In this document: positions 46,013-57,955 of the stretch, piece by piece
Numbering within the stretch: the stretch's first letter is position 1
Layout of the letters: each line of letters starts with the position of its first letter
DNA from: Hemerocallis citrina
Lineage: Eukaryota > Streptophyta > Magnoliopsida > Asparagales > Asphodelaceae
DNA length: 64,000 nt
NCBI GenBank assembly: GCA_017893485.1
Contig: JACEHZ010000375.1
Location: 930,001-994,000, forward strand
Direction of reading: 5' to 3'
The notes under the pieces: generated by a model
What the model was told of the DNA's origin: nothing
Seen by the model: only the letters and a program-made list of their open reading frames with translations
Databases searched by the model: none
Program-made: the position numbers and the translations under genes

Positions 46013-49000
46013 CGAATTTCTAATATAATATCTTAGAAAATACGTGGCACAATTTCCAGCATCAACTTCAATGTAATATTAAACAAAGCCAACACCAATA
46101 AAAATTTCAACTTTCATTTCAATAATCATTTACATAGCACAGCGGAATACAATACACCTTAAATCACAATTCTCTTTTCTTTACAACACTTTCTTTTACA
46201 ATTACACAAATCATTACATCACTTGAACTCAAGCATCCAAATCCGAGCTATAAGAAACCACCTGTAAAATATGAGGCTAGAGATAACCCTAACCCCCAAA
46301 ACTAAAGGGGTCAGCCATAAAGGTGTGAGTGATATAAACAAGCAACATAAGTAAAGCATGGATTTATCAACAACAGAACATAACAAGAGTAAATGAATAT
46401 AGGAATCACAAACGCGAAAAGCACAACGAGTGAAGCTAGACTAAGTGTCAAGTATAGAAACAGGAAAACACATGCATAAAACCAAGTCAAGAAAACATAA
46501 GTCTATATGCTGACTCCCTAATGTGTACTTGTCAAAGTCTATGCATCCCACTCTACATAGGTCCGGTGTAAGCCCTTAACGTCTCCACATTATAGGGTTT
46601 AATCCCCCGCTATGCAACTAATCCTAACACGATGACTACTACAAGATAAAGATAAACTGTGAGTATTAGCCCATACCCCGATAATTTCGAAGGTCAATCT
46701 CTATCCACAGATAATTCCGAAGACTATTTCACTCACACCTGGGAATCTTCCAGAATACCCCACACCGCAAGCGATGGTGCCTCATCACACGAATACCACA
46801 TGTGCGTCGCCTCGACCCCGATAATTCCGGAGATCAATCCCACACCACAGGTAATTCCGGAGACTATTTCACTCACACCTGGATAATTCTGGGAATTATC
46901 TTACACCGCAAGCCATACTGAGGTCCATAACCCATGTTCTCGTTCATCATATCACCACTAGTGTCTGTCCTTATTATTTAGGTTATTTAATTACTTTACG
47001 AATCCCCTAGAGTTGGTGTACCCTACCGGACTTAACTCAACAACTGATCAACTAAAATGCCTCAACAGGCCCAAACATAATCATCTCAACTGCCGGTATA
47101 CTAGGGTCACACACACCCTCTAAAGTCTCACACTCAAATATCCAAACCAATCTTCCAACATAAATTGTTCAGTTAAACATCTTGAAAACGTATGTTCAGT
47201 AGAAGATAAAGTATAGAATAGTAAGTTATAGATTAAAATATTTAGAGAATAAATTATTTGAAAGAACATTCAAAATATAAAGATACATCAGTATTAGTCG
47301 ACTAATAACAAGCGTAAGTCGACTGTCCAGAAAGAGAATTCCATAGTTTTAAGAAAATAATCAAAGTGTTATAAGCCGACTCTAAAGGTCATAGGTCGAC
47401 TGTCCAGAGAAAAAATTCAATAATCTTTAAGAAAATAATCTAAGTATAGCAGTCGACTGTAAAGGGTAGAGGTCGACTGTCCAGAGAGAAAAATTACAAT
47501 AACTTCGAGAAAATAATTCTAGGTGGTACCAGTCGACTGTAAAAGTCCTCAGTCGACTGTCCCGAATGAAATTTCAAGAAAAATTAGAGAACATAGCAGC
47601 AGGGTCGTGTCGGTCGACTGAGAAGTCATACCAGTCGACTGTCGACCTACAGACTGCATATTTTTTGTTGTGCACATTTCAACCGATACGTAGTTTTACT
47701 TTATGAAAACAATTTCTATGAAAAGCTTATTTCTTATATGATCAAATACAACTTGTAGGACATATAATAGTCCATAAAACTAAATCAAAACTACTTGAAT
47801 TTATAAAATAGAGATTTTGTTGATTTTTTTCGATTAAAATATGGATTGTGCATATAGTCAAAATAGAATTTCTTAAAAAATTATTGATCACTGAAATAGT
47901 TTTGTATTCAAATCCAAACCATATAAATATCAAAATCTCGAGAAAATTCCCAAATTGGGTATATTTCCTCAACTCAACTAAATTTCCAAATTTCGATTTT
48001 CATGTCATGATCTCTTGATTCATAAATTCTTTCTCCAAATTTCTCAAAACTAAATTACTCTTGCAACCCACAACCATAATCAATTGATAACATCACCATA
48101 TCAAGTTTCATTCAACCAATACTCAAAAGTCATAAAAATCTCATCTTTATTAGGTTCATGTATAAAATCCACCATATTCAATCAATCCAATCCAAAAGAA
48201 ATAGAATACCCATGATCTCAGGTCATTCATCAATCTCGAATTACCCACATACAATTTTATTCACAAACAAATAGGGTTTCACAAGATCCAGTTTTTCATC
48301 CATCCATCTAATTCATAATGTGCATATTCATATCCAAACCCTAAACATGCTTTCTAGCAATAAAATTCAACATCCAAGATCCATTAAAACATTCATATCA
48401 TTCGCATACACATTCACAAAATAAAAGAAGACAACAATTCATTCACATACAACATGCACAAGGAAAATAAAACACAACAAATCACTCACCTCGAATGAAG
48501 AAAATCTGGTAAGAAAACTTTCCTTTCGCGAAATCCAAGATCACCTTCTTAAATCTCCAAGAATAATAAAACCTTTCTGTTGTGCAGCGAAAGATGGCTG
48601 CACTTCTTTTAAATAGGCTGGAATTGAGAATTAGGGTTTTTCAACACATTTGCAAAATAACCCTTCTAAATATAACTTTACATAAATGGATCCCTATACT
48701 TGGAAACTTGATAAAAACCAATTAAATTAAGATTTAAAAGCAAAATAACCTCCTTATTTACAGTCGGCACTGTTTGAAAAGTCCAAAAAATAGTTTTGCA
48801 CTTTCACCCCTCCAAAATGACAATTTTGCAAAAAGATCCTTCTTTTTCTTAATATTTGCAAATCGATCCAATAAATATCAGAAAAATCTAGAAAAATTAC
48901 AAATAAATCCCAAATAATAAATGATTATTTTCCATGAAGAAATTTTGGCTTTTGAACTTCTCAAGAAAATATTTGCACGTGTTTTGCACGTGTAAAAAGA

Positions 49001-49085
49001 TAAATCTTCAGAAAATATTTATCAATTCTCCAAAAATTCATTTTAATTCATTTATAAACCTTTAAAATAATATTTAAAAATACGG
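46013..49085 (-). mobile_element. Long LTR of another family (I-1), outer end truncated
   Basis: The plus strand starts TGTAGTGCCCCGAATTTC; on the minus strand this is the LTR 3' end. It contains ATAATTCCGGAGA-type repeats (46660-46920), the CTAGAGTTGGTGTACCCTACC block (47010), a GTCGACTG repeat array (47290-47650), GAG|GTGAGT donor (48489-48484, minus) and a TATTTAAA-type TATA (about 48604-48612). It parallels the LTR at 49118-51498 until the last few bases, where its U3 terminus is lost. Bases 49086-49117 are unassigned. Confidence 0.65.
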
Positions 49086-49117
49086 AGTACTATAATATAT
49101 CTGTTGGACTAAAAACA

Positions 49118-51498
49118 GAGCCCATACTTACGTTTCCCAAGTACTATCACATCTCCACTAATGCATGTCCTTAGATTGATTACTATTAACTAAATAACAA
49201 TTTCCCCCTCCCTAGAGTTGGTGTACCCTACCAGACCTAATTCCACTAAAACAACACCAAGGCCCCAACTGGCCAAGATCCACAAATTCTCATCTGTCAG
49301 TTTACAGAAATCCCACGCAACCCTTAGAGACTCATAACTCAAATATAAACACAAATCTTTTATTTAAACTCTTCGTTCCATCATCAATTAATTCTTATTA
49401 AGAAAACTTTTTTAATCAAACAAATCCAAATTTATCCAAATACCCACAAATTTCCAGAAATAAAATTTGAGATTAAATCTTTTAAACAACTGAGTTTCAC
49501 ATTTGAAGTCATAGAAAAATCACGAAAACATCAACCTCTCGAAATCCATATATAATTCGCTTTCTAAAACTATAGAAATATAAGTTAAACTCTATTATAA
49601 TCAAAATGTAACTCTCTGCAAAATACAGTAATTTGTAGCAAAAACTTCATCTAAAACTGTAGTTCAATAATCCATGAGTTCGAAGAAATAATCGTTCAAG
49701 AAAAATAGTAAAAACTCAACAAAAATAATCAGTACAGCAGCTGTTGGCCGACCGACATCCTAGTTCAAAAAAGTAGCAGTCGACTGACACGCTGAAAATC
49801 GAAAACCAAATAATTGACAGTCAACCGTGAATTCAAGTGTTGGTCTTGGGCGGTCGACCGTCATGCCAAAAACAGCCTCTTTAAATTTTGTTCACTTTTC
49901 AACCGATACATAGTTTTTAATCTTTAAAAGCATGAATTCGTGAAATTAAACTCCTCAAATGATCAAATACAACTTGTCTAACATACTGGAGTTCATGAAT
50001 TAAATCAAACTCTCAACAAAATCACAAAAGAGCTATTTTTCAACAATATTCTTCAAATCAGGAATGTATATATTTGTATGTGTATTTAGGTGTATATATC
50101 AGTAAGATCTTCAAAAAATCATTGTATATGAGTAGTGTATTGTTCAATTCAGTCTCAATATCAATATATATCAAAATCCACTTGAAAAACTTCGCAAAAC
50201 AAAAAATTCAAGTTTCGGCTGTGTACAATCAGACCCGAAAATAAAAATCCATCTTTCGACATGCCAGGACCTGATCTTGATCCCAAAACTCTCTTAGAAT
50301 TTGTTAACCACTCATACAACTAGTTATATCAATTTGCCCATGATTATATGCGTCTACAATAATTATTTAGTCAAGTTCCATCCAACCAAAACATCAAAAC
50401 CGAATCTTATAGCCTTCAACAGTAGGGAAATCCAACTTTAATCATCTATATGCACTATAAATCTTACAAACTCATTATATAATCAAACCAGCAAGAATAT
50501 GAAAGAGAAAAACGTAGCCATGTTTCCTACTAAGTTTTTAACATTCTTAAGTCATCCATATAGTAAATTTATTCATCCATTGCATATTATTCATAAAAAG
50601 TTCTATTTTTTATTATTCATTCACCATTACTTCATCATACAATCATCTATCATGTATTCTACTAAACAAATCATCATATTTAACATGCATAGAACAACAA
50701 GAAATCAAACATATGTCTCTCACCTTATTGAAGAATCAACGAAAGTAATAAAGAATAAGAAAAGCTCCTCCTTTCGCAAAAATCCAAGATCCTCGCTTCG
50801 GAACTACAAGAAAATCAATAATAAAATTATACTTTTGCTTTTGTGCAGAAGAGAGATAGCTTTAGCAGCCCCTATATAGTCGAAATCTGGGAAATTAGGG
50901 TTTTGAGAAGATTTCGCAAAATATTCCTTTAGAATATATCTTTACATATATATATGTATCCTTTATACTAGGTGACTAGATTAACCAATTTAGTTGAGAT
51001 TAAATCAAAAATATCCCTCCCAGATCTGGCCGGTGCCAGTTTCAACTCCAGAAAATTAATTTTGTAATTTTTGCCTCCAAGCGGCAATTTTGCAAAAAGA
51101 CTCTTCTTTAATAAATTAGCAAAATAAAACAAATCTATTAGAAAAAAATTAAACACTTTACCTCTGAGTTGGCTGGCCATCATGCTCAGCCCAGAAATCA
51201 GAAAATCTGGATTTTTTACTCCAAGTGGTAATTTTGCACAAAAGCCCTTCTTTCTGTAATATTTGCAAACATGCCAAATAAATATTTAAAAAATCTAGAA
51301 AATTCATAAATAATACATACTAATAAATATTAGGTTTCACAAAGTAATTTCTGACTTTGAGTTTCCCAAGAGAATATTTGCAAGTGTTTTACACGTGTAA
51401 AAAGATAAATTTCAGAAAAATATTTATTAAATTACCAAAAATCACTTTAATTCATTTGTTAATCCCAAAAAAATTATTTAAATTTCTAGATTGTTACA
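49118..51498 (-). mobile_element. Long LTR of the same family (I-2), inner end truncated
   Basis: It ends ...GATTGTTACA at 51498, that is TGTAACAATC on the minus strand (LTR start). It has TATATAG (50874-50880), AAG|GTGAGA donor (50722-50717), two or three GTCGACTG-type motifs (about 49745-49865) and the TACCCTACC block (49215). About the first 900 bp of the family (46013 side) is missing. The flank TTTGA at 51499 has no partner. Confidence 0.65.
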
Positions 51499-52604
51499 TT
51501 TGATTACAATAAGTTCCTATTTTTCGATGTGAAAAAACACCCCAACGACTACTAATTATTGCTTGGTGTTTTTTAAGAATTTTTATATTACGGGCTTCGT
51601 AATATTTTGCTTGCAGTGGGTCCATTCCAGTGGTGTCAATAGCCATTATTTTCTCCTCATCTGCTAACTTTTGTAGACGAAGCTTTTCCTTCTCAATTTT
51701 GACCAGCTCTTGTCGTTGAGCGAATGCTTTTTCGTATTATTCTATTTAAATTTTTTTATTGTCCTCCATATATTCGTGCAGGAGAATTACTGCAGGTGTT
51801 TTCTCTTGATTGTGTTCCTTACACTTTCCCTTTTGTTTCTCCTTGGCAACCTTTCTACCAATAAGCTTTTCCATATCAGTTGCAATATTTTCTGCCTCTA
51901 AATTAACTTGATTTGGAAGAGAAACAGACGATTTTGCAGGACTTATCTTTCTAGAACTTTTAGACTTTTTCTTTGAAATTTTCATTGTCCGTTTGGGATT
52001 ATGCTTCAATTCATGCCAACAGTGTAAAAATCCAAATGGTTTGCCATGCAGTTCCTCATACATTAGCTTTACTTTAAAAATCTAAAATTAGTATAAAATA
52101 ATAGTTATTTTCAGAAAAATATTGAAAAATTAAATATATGAACTTTAGTGATGTCAACACCGTGTCTTCATTGGTGATCCCACTTTGGTTTCTTGCTTCT
52201 ATCTAAGCATAGTGCCCACAATATAATTTAACATCTTTCTGAATTTCTGACCACCGGTTCATGAGAGAATTCGCATTGCGCCCAGACTTAAACTTTTTGT
52301 TTATGTGAAAATATACATGTATTAAGTTCCAGTATTTACCCATTGTTTGCTGGTTTCTTTGTATCGGATCTAAACTAATATTAAGCCATGCAGATACAAT
52401 GAGAATGTCTTTTTCTGCTGTGAAGTTACCCTGTCTTTGTTATTTTTTGGTAAATAAATTAACTGTAGCTCGATTTTCTAGTATCACGGTGGGTTGATCT
52501 GTGAATTGAGTTGCCTCAACAAATTCTGAACTAGACAATTCATTCTCAAAGTTTGATCCTTCACGGAGGAGATCGGTGTAAAATGTATTATTAAGTGAAT
52601 CCAT
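51499..52604 (-). pseudogene. SANT/NAM-associated-domain gene of the PIF/Harbinger-associated type, broken
   Basis: From an ATG at 52604 the minus strand reads MDSLNNTFYTDLLREGSN, then the SANT-like part: FTAEKDILIVSAWLN, GKYWNLIHVYFHINKKF and ANSLMNRWSEIQKDVKLYCG. After a short intron-like gap (about 52140-52083) come KPFGFLHCWHELKHNPKR, a basic stretch, IGRKVAKEKQK and the NAM-associated C-terminus (IEKEKLRLQKLADEEK, IDTTGMDPLQAKYYEARN). This domain pair is typical of plant proteins related to Harbinger ORF1, often labelled GST T3-like in databases, although it is not a GST. In-frame stops (KK*QRQ, YA*IEA, KI*IE*) show decay. A copia element lies 360 bp upstream. Confidence 0.75.
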
Positions 52605-52963
52605 CTAAACATAGAAAAATAATATTGTGAGATTACATATGATAAAAATTATAGCAAAACAAATATATTATCCAAATTTCAGAGTTAATTTCAATATCAA
52701 GTTATTCAAATAAATGATTTGAAACAAAGTGTCAAAACAACAACAACATCAATTGTGGGGAAAAAACCTTTCCAGCTCAAAGTGTCATAAAATAAAAAAC
52801 TCAATTTAACTAACACCTTTCCAATTACTGGAAAAAAAACCGATGCCTCACCAGCTGAAGGAGTCATACAACAACAAGACACAAAAACAACAGGAAAAGG
52901 ATAAGAAACAGAAACTAACATATATACAATAGCATCACATAAATGCTAACAGTGCAAACTGAC
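52605..52963. other. 5' flank of the SANT-domain pseudogene, no gene seen
   Basis: AT-rich with two short repeats of TTTCCAGCTxAAGxGTCATA character (about 52770 and 52848). It ends at the copia target duplication CTGAC (52959-52963). Confidence 0.4.
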
Positions 52964-53101
52964 TATTAAGATAAATCAGATAGATGAAAACAATACTGAA
53001 TATTGAATTGAGAAATAACTGAGTACAATATCTCCTATATATAGGAGTAAACCAAATACCAAATCAGCCCAATACCCAATGTGGGACTATAATATTTAAC
53101 A

Positions 53102-53717
53102 CCCCCTCTCAAACTCATGGTGGGTCATACAGTGTGAGTTTGCCCACTAAATATCGAAATCTCTAAACAGTATGAGATTTGGTGAAGAAATCTACTGTCT
53201 GCTGTGATGAGGTAATAGAATGGAGTGAAATGGACCTTGCTTCAAAGCGCTCATGGACATAATGAATCAATCTCTATATGCTTCGTTCTTTCATGGAAAA
53301 CCAGATTGCTTGCAATGTATAGTGCACTCCGGTTATCACAATAAAGAGGAGTAGGTCTTGAAAGAGTGACACCCATATCTGATAAAAGCCAATGAACGTG
53401 AACAATCTCTCTAGAAGTACCCTCCCCTATGGTGATGACAGCATAAACATAGAATGATCCTAAGAACTCTGACTAAAATCAGCCTTGGTAATGACAAGGC
53501 AAAAACACTCAAACCAGGCTAGAAGGGCCTGCTTCAAACCATATATATCCCGACACAGCCGGCAAACATGACGAGGAGGAGTAGGAAGGCCAGGAGGAGG
53601 ATCCATATAAACAACCTCAGATAAGGTACCATGAAGAAAAGCATTCTTCACGTCCATCTGGTATAACGGCGACTGACGGATGGCTGCAACAGTAAGAAAA
53701 GTGCGAACAGTGGCCAT
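53102..53717 (-). pseudogene. Copia RT N-part fused to RNase H remnant
   Basis: It reads SPLYQMDVKNAFLHGTLSE, VYMDPPPGLPTPPRHVC and DIYGLKQALLAWFECF (RT palm), then FSQSS and, near GRVLL, a jump to RNase H code (YCDNRSALYIASN, VFHERTKHIEID). The YVDD catalytic segment and the RT thumb are deleted, so the copy cannot reverse-transcribe. Confidence 0.85.
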
Positions 53718-55850
53718 CTGTGCAACGGGAGCAAATGTCTCATCATAATCAATGCCATGCTCCTGAGTAAAACCTCAGCCTACTAGAAGAGCCATGTACC
53801 GCTCAATAGATCCATCACATTGATATTTGACCTTGAAGATCCACTTGTAGCTAATAAGCTGAATGCCTTCTGGCAGAGGAACAATATCCCAAGTGTCAGT
53901 CTCATTAAATGCACTGAATTCCTCGGCAATAGCTTTCCTCCATTCGAGATATTGAATTGTATCCTGATAGGTTTTAGCTCACGTGCAGAGTGTATAGCAG
54001 TGAGATATGCATTAAACTTTGGTGAGTAGGAAGCTAGGATGGCAAAACCAAACTGGTCAGAAGGACCGGTGGCATCAGTTTTATAATGTGCTGGAGGAAT
54101 ACCAGAAGTGGAACGTGTAGACTGACGAAGTGGTGGTGGACTGACAATGTGTGGGGGTGAGGACGGTGGAGTAGGTGCATGTGTCGGTGGGGAAGTAGGT
54201 GGGGTGGGTGCTGCCAGCTGTGGGGATGCAGGTGGTGTTTCAGTAGGTGGTGTTTCAGTAAGGGGAACAACAGGTGTAAGTACTGCAGGAGATGTGAGTA
54301 GAGCCAGAGGAGTGGGATCAAAAGGAATGATGGAAGATGAAGTCTGGGAGCTAGCAACAACTGGAGAATCGAGAAATCTAGTATCCTCGGGGGGAGTTAG
54401 GTAGTAAGGAGAGTTTTCCACAAAGGATACATGTCTAGAAATGCGGACACGATTCGTCGATAGATCAAAACAACGATAACCTTTATGTTTGGGACTGATA
54501 CCTAGGTGAATGCACTTAGCAGCACGAGCGGAGAGCTTCGTGCGCTCAGTAGGAGGGAGAAGGACATAACAGGTGCACCCAAAGGTACGGAGCATACTGT
54601 AGTCGGGAGGTGAGTGATAAAGAGCCTCATAAGGCATCATACCAGCTAGGATAAATGAGAGAGTAATCTTGATAAGACTAATAGAGGTCATGATAGCTTC
54701 AGCCCAGAAAGAACGAGGAGCGGAAGAGGAGAGTAAAATAGCGTGAGCCGTCTCAAAGATGTGACGATGCTTGCTTTCAGCTACGCCATTCTTCTCATGT
54801 GTGTGAGGGCACGATTGTTGAAAAAAGGTGTCGTGAGACTGAAGGATCGATTTCATAGTGGTGGAAGTTTACTCACGCGCACCGTCCGATCAAAAATTCT
54901 TAATGCGCACACCCAACTGTGTGTGAACCATAGTCGTAAAGAACCGGTAAATATCAGGTATCTCAGATCGTCGACGCATAAGAAAAACTCATGTATGTCT
55001 AGTGAAGTCATCGATGAAGGCAACATAATAGAGATAGCCTTTCCACGAAGGTACAGGAGAGGGTCCCCATATGTCAGAATGAACAAGTTGAAAAGAATGG
55101 GTGGTTTGAGAAGTGCTTTTGTGACTAAAGGGTAGGGCGATATGTTTGGCCAAATGACAACCCTGACAGTCAGATAAATGTTTAAAAGTAAGAGAACCGA
55201 GGACACCACTGCGAGCTAAAGTCTGGAGTCGTGATGCGCTAATATGACCTAAATGTCTGTGCCACAGATCAACATCAGAGAAAACAATACCGGAAAAACT
55301 AGGAGGAGAGTGATATGCACGCAAAAAATCTAGACGATATAGACGGCCCTAACGACTAGCACGCCCAAACTCCTCGCCGGTGCATGAATCAGTAATAGAA
55401 CAACCGAAAGAGTCAAAAGTGACGACAAGACCACTATCGCACAATGCACTAATAGAAATAAGGTTTATGGATAAATGAGGAGCATAAAGAACATATGGTA
55501 ATGTGAGAGTGGGAGAGCTAATTGACCCTGAGTGTGTAATGAGAAATGGTGAGCCATCAGCTATGTGTAGAGATGGAGAGTGATAGGGAAGTGCAGTGCA
55601 GGTGGTGAACAGTGTCTGATTACTAGTGAGATGATGTGATCCACCAGAATCTAAAATTCAGAATGAATTCATACCGGGAGTGGCAGAGAATGCAGGAGTA
55701 AAGGAGCCAGCATTGATAGACTGATCCATGAGATGTAGTTCCAGTTGAGTGAGGCATTGCTGAAGATTAGCCAAATTAGCAGGAGACGGCAAGACTGGAG
55801 TGACGGGCATGACCAAGAATGTAAGGGAAGAAGCACTGCTAGGAGGAACA
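53718..55850 (-). pseudogene. Copia protease, integrase and start of RT
   Basis: Protease motif ILDSGGSHHLTSN lies at about 55650. The integrase zinc region follows: LWHRHLGHISASRLQ and DCQGCHLAKH (H-H-C-C complete). The core has LVHSDIWGP, then SDGARE after a stop, and NGVAESKHRH (DDE residues in place). A 357-codon open frame (54856-53783) covers the C-terminus with YHSPPDYSMLRTFGC and NRVRISRHVSFVE, then a Pro/Thr-rich linker. The start of RT follows in a shifted frame (FTQEHGIDYDETFAPVAQ). Stops and frameshifts interrupt it. Confidence 0.85.
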
Positions 55851-56673
55851 CGCTGCTGATGTCTGGATCGGGGTAGGGGGTAGGACGGGGCTACTGGTGG
55901 GGGAAGTATAGGTGGGGTAGGATGAGGAATGATGCTGGGAGAAGGTAGGAGACCAGAGACAGACTAAAGATAGCACTGCTGCTGTTTTGAATTTGGAGTA
56001 ACTAGAGGCGGTTGCAATGGGGAAGTAGGTGGAAGCGGAAACATGTGGGAGAGACTGAAATTCCATCAAGTAGTAATACCTGTATTTTTTTTTATTTTTT
56101 TTTAAAACAACGGGTTTGGGGGGGGCAGTAGTGGTTTGGGTTTTGGGTACAAAGAAAAATGTGTTTCGGGTGGGTAATGGAGAAGTAGGGTTAGGGTTTG
56201 TGATGGCAGTGGAGAGGGGCGACTAGGTGGATTTCGAAGCAGATTTTGATGATGGTAGAGAGGGGCTGTAGTGGTTTCGAAGGAGATGGTCGGGATCTGG
56301 GGCTTTGGGACTGGGATCTAGGGTTTCAACGATGACGGAGAGGGACAAGGCGTCGGCATCTGGGGTTTCGGGACTGAGATTTTGACAATGACGGAGAGGG
56401 ATTTTTGGTTGGAGCTCGAGTCGAGGGTGGCTCGACGGTGGTTTGAGCAACAGAGAACGGAAGATTGAGGCGGAGGTCAAGATCTGTTGACGATGGCAGC
56501 AACTCGATCAGCAAGGCGGCACTGGCGTCTGTGTCTTCTTCTTCGATATTTCAAGGCGGCACTGGTGTCTGTTTCTTCTTCTTCGAGATTTTTTTGGGGG
56601 GGGGGGGGGGGGGGGCCTTTTGGAATTTGAGGATTTTTGGATGGAGAAATTTAAGAGAATAAAATTTGTATAA
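55851..56673 (-). pseudogene. Copia leader and degenerate gag region
   Basis: No recognisable capsid or CCHC knuckle remains. The segment is Ser/Pro-rich in translation, GC-rich near 56200-56470 and contains a run of about 25 G at 56588-56613. The gag domain is either deleted or too diverged to recognise. Confidence 0.45.
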
Positions 56674-56825
56674 TTGGCTCTGATACCATGTTAAGATAAA
56701 TCAAAGAAATGAAAACAATACTGAATATTGAATTGAGAAATAACTGAGTACAATATCTCCTATATTAGGAGTAAACCAAATACCAAATTAGCCCAATACC
56801 CAATGTGGGACTATAATATCTAACA

Positions 56826-57955
56826 CTGACATTGTGTTCAATGGAAATTCAATTGTTTGAAACTGACATTGTGTGTAAACTGACATTTGTAGAGAATTAA
56901 GAATTAATTGAAACAGTTTAAGAATAGATTCAAATGTTTGAAACTTGCATCATATATATCGTTTTGCAAGCATATTTGAGTGTGGAATCAGATAAGAAAT
57001 ATAGTAAGCAAAGTGAAACCGATATTGATTTATGGAATCCATGTCAAGATAACATTTTAAAAAAACTAGCAAAATATTCACATGAACAAGCTATTTTTGG
57101 GCATAACTACTTACTCTTTGTAGCTGTTACATGATTAACTATCTAGTTAACAATCCAAGCTTGTACAAACCTAGCTAGTAATAACTTAGAGCTCAATAAA
57201 CCTTGACAAATCCAGCTTGGTTCAACATAAGCTCGAACTGTACTCTCTTTTGCAACCATACTAAATACTAGTAGTGACTTTATATTGCCATAGGTCAATT
57301 GATCCCATAAAACATCATTTAATCCCTAATTTGCACACTAATCCTTATTCCCCACACAATATTCATGGCTAAAATAATTACATCTTCTATCAATTCTTAG
57401 CAAAGTACAACTACGTAAATTCAAACATTGCAACTACTTTAATCCTAAAAATACATATAATTAAGTGGAATATCAGGACAGTATCAGTATTTGTATGCAT
57501 AATATGTTCAGGCAAGAACTACTGGTAGTTGTAAAGGTAAACCTACATTGTGGGTATGTATATGTTTGTAAAATCTCACTATCTGCTACTAACTTCAATT
57601 ACTTGAAAGACATTTTAACTTGCTATGAAAGTCTTTGTTTAGTTTTTTGAAACATTCAAAGCCCTTTGGTATGTTATTCTGACCAGGTTTCAAGTTTCAA
57701 CTTATTTTTGTATTTAATCCTTATTGTTGGCCTCTAGATTAATTTGATATGCTTAACCTGCATCAATCAAACCCTTTATGGAGCTATAAATTTGTGAAGG
57801 GTAGTGCTACTGATACTTCTTACTGTATTTAATGTAACTGATATGTTGAATTCATTTGTGAATTTCTATTGGCACACACAGTTAAGATATATATGAGAAC
57901 TTAATCAAATACTGTTAAGATTAAATATATTTTGAATATACATACCATAAAAGAC
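56826..57955. other. No gene seen
   Basis: AT-rich sequence. The first 100 bases repeat CTGACATTGTGT three times around the copia insertion site. Short ORFs have no recognisable domain. It ends at the LTR border at 57956. Confidence 0.4.

Larger units (their letters stand above)
52964..56825 (-). mobile_element. Ty1/copia element with 137-bp LTRs, internally deleted
   Basis: LTRs are 52964-53101 and 56689-56825, differing at about 5% of sites by eye. A perfect 5-bp duplication CTGAC flanks the element (52959-52963, 56826-56830). Polypurine tract GAGTTTGAGAGGGGG (minus, 53116-53102) and PBS TGGTATCAGAGCCAA (minus, 56688-56674) are in place. At 3.86 kb it is shorter than a full element (about 4.5-5 kb). 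Short LTRs suggest an Ale/Retrofit-like group, but the lineage is not certain. Confidence 0.93.

Noticed and set aside
50499..50879. 126-codon plus-strand ORF
   Set aside because: AT-rich, hydrophobic and basic by composition, opposite to the LTR I-2 leader; no domain.
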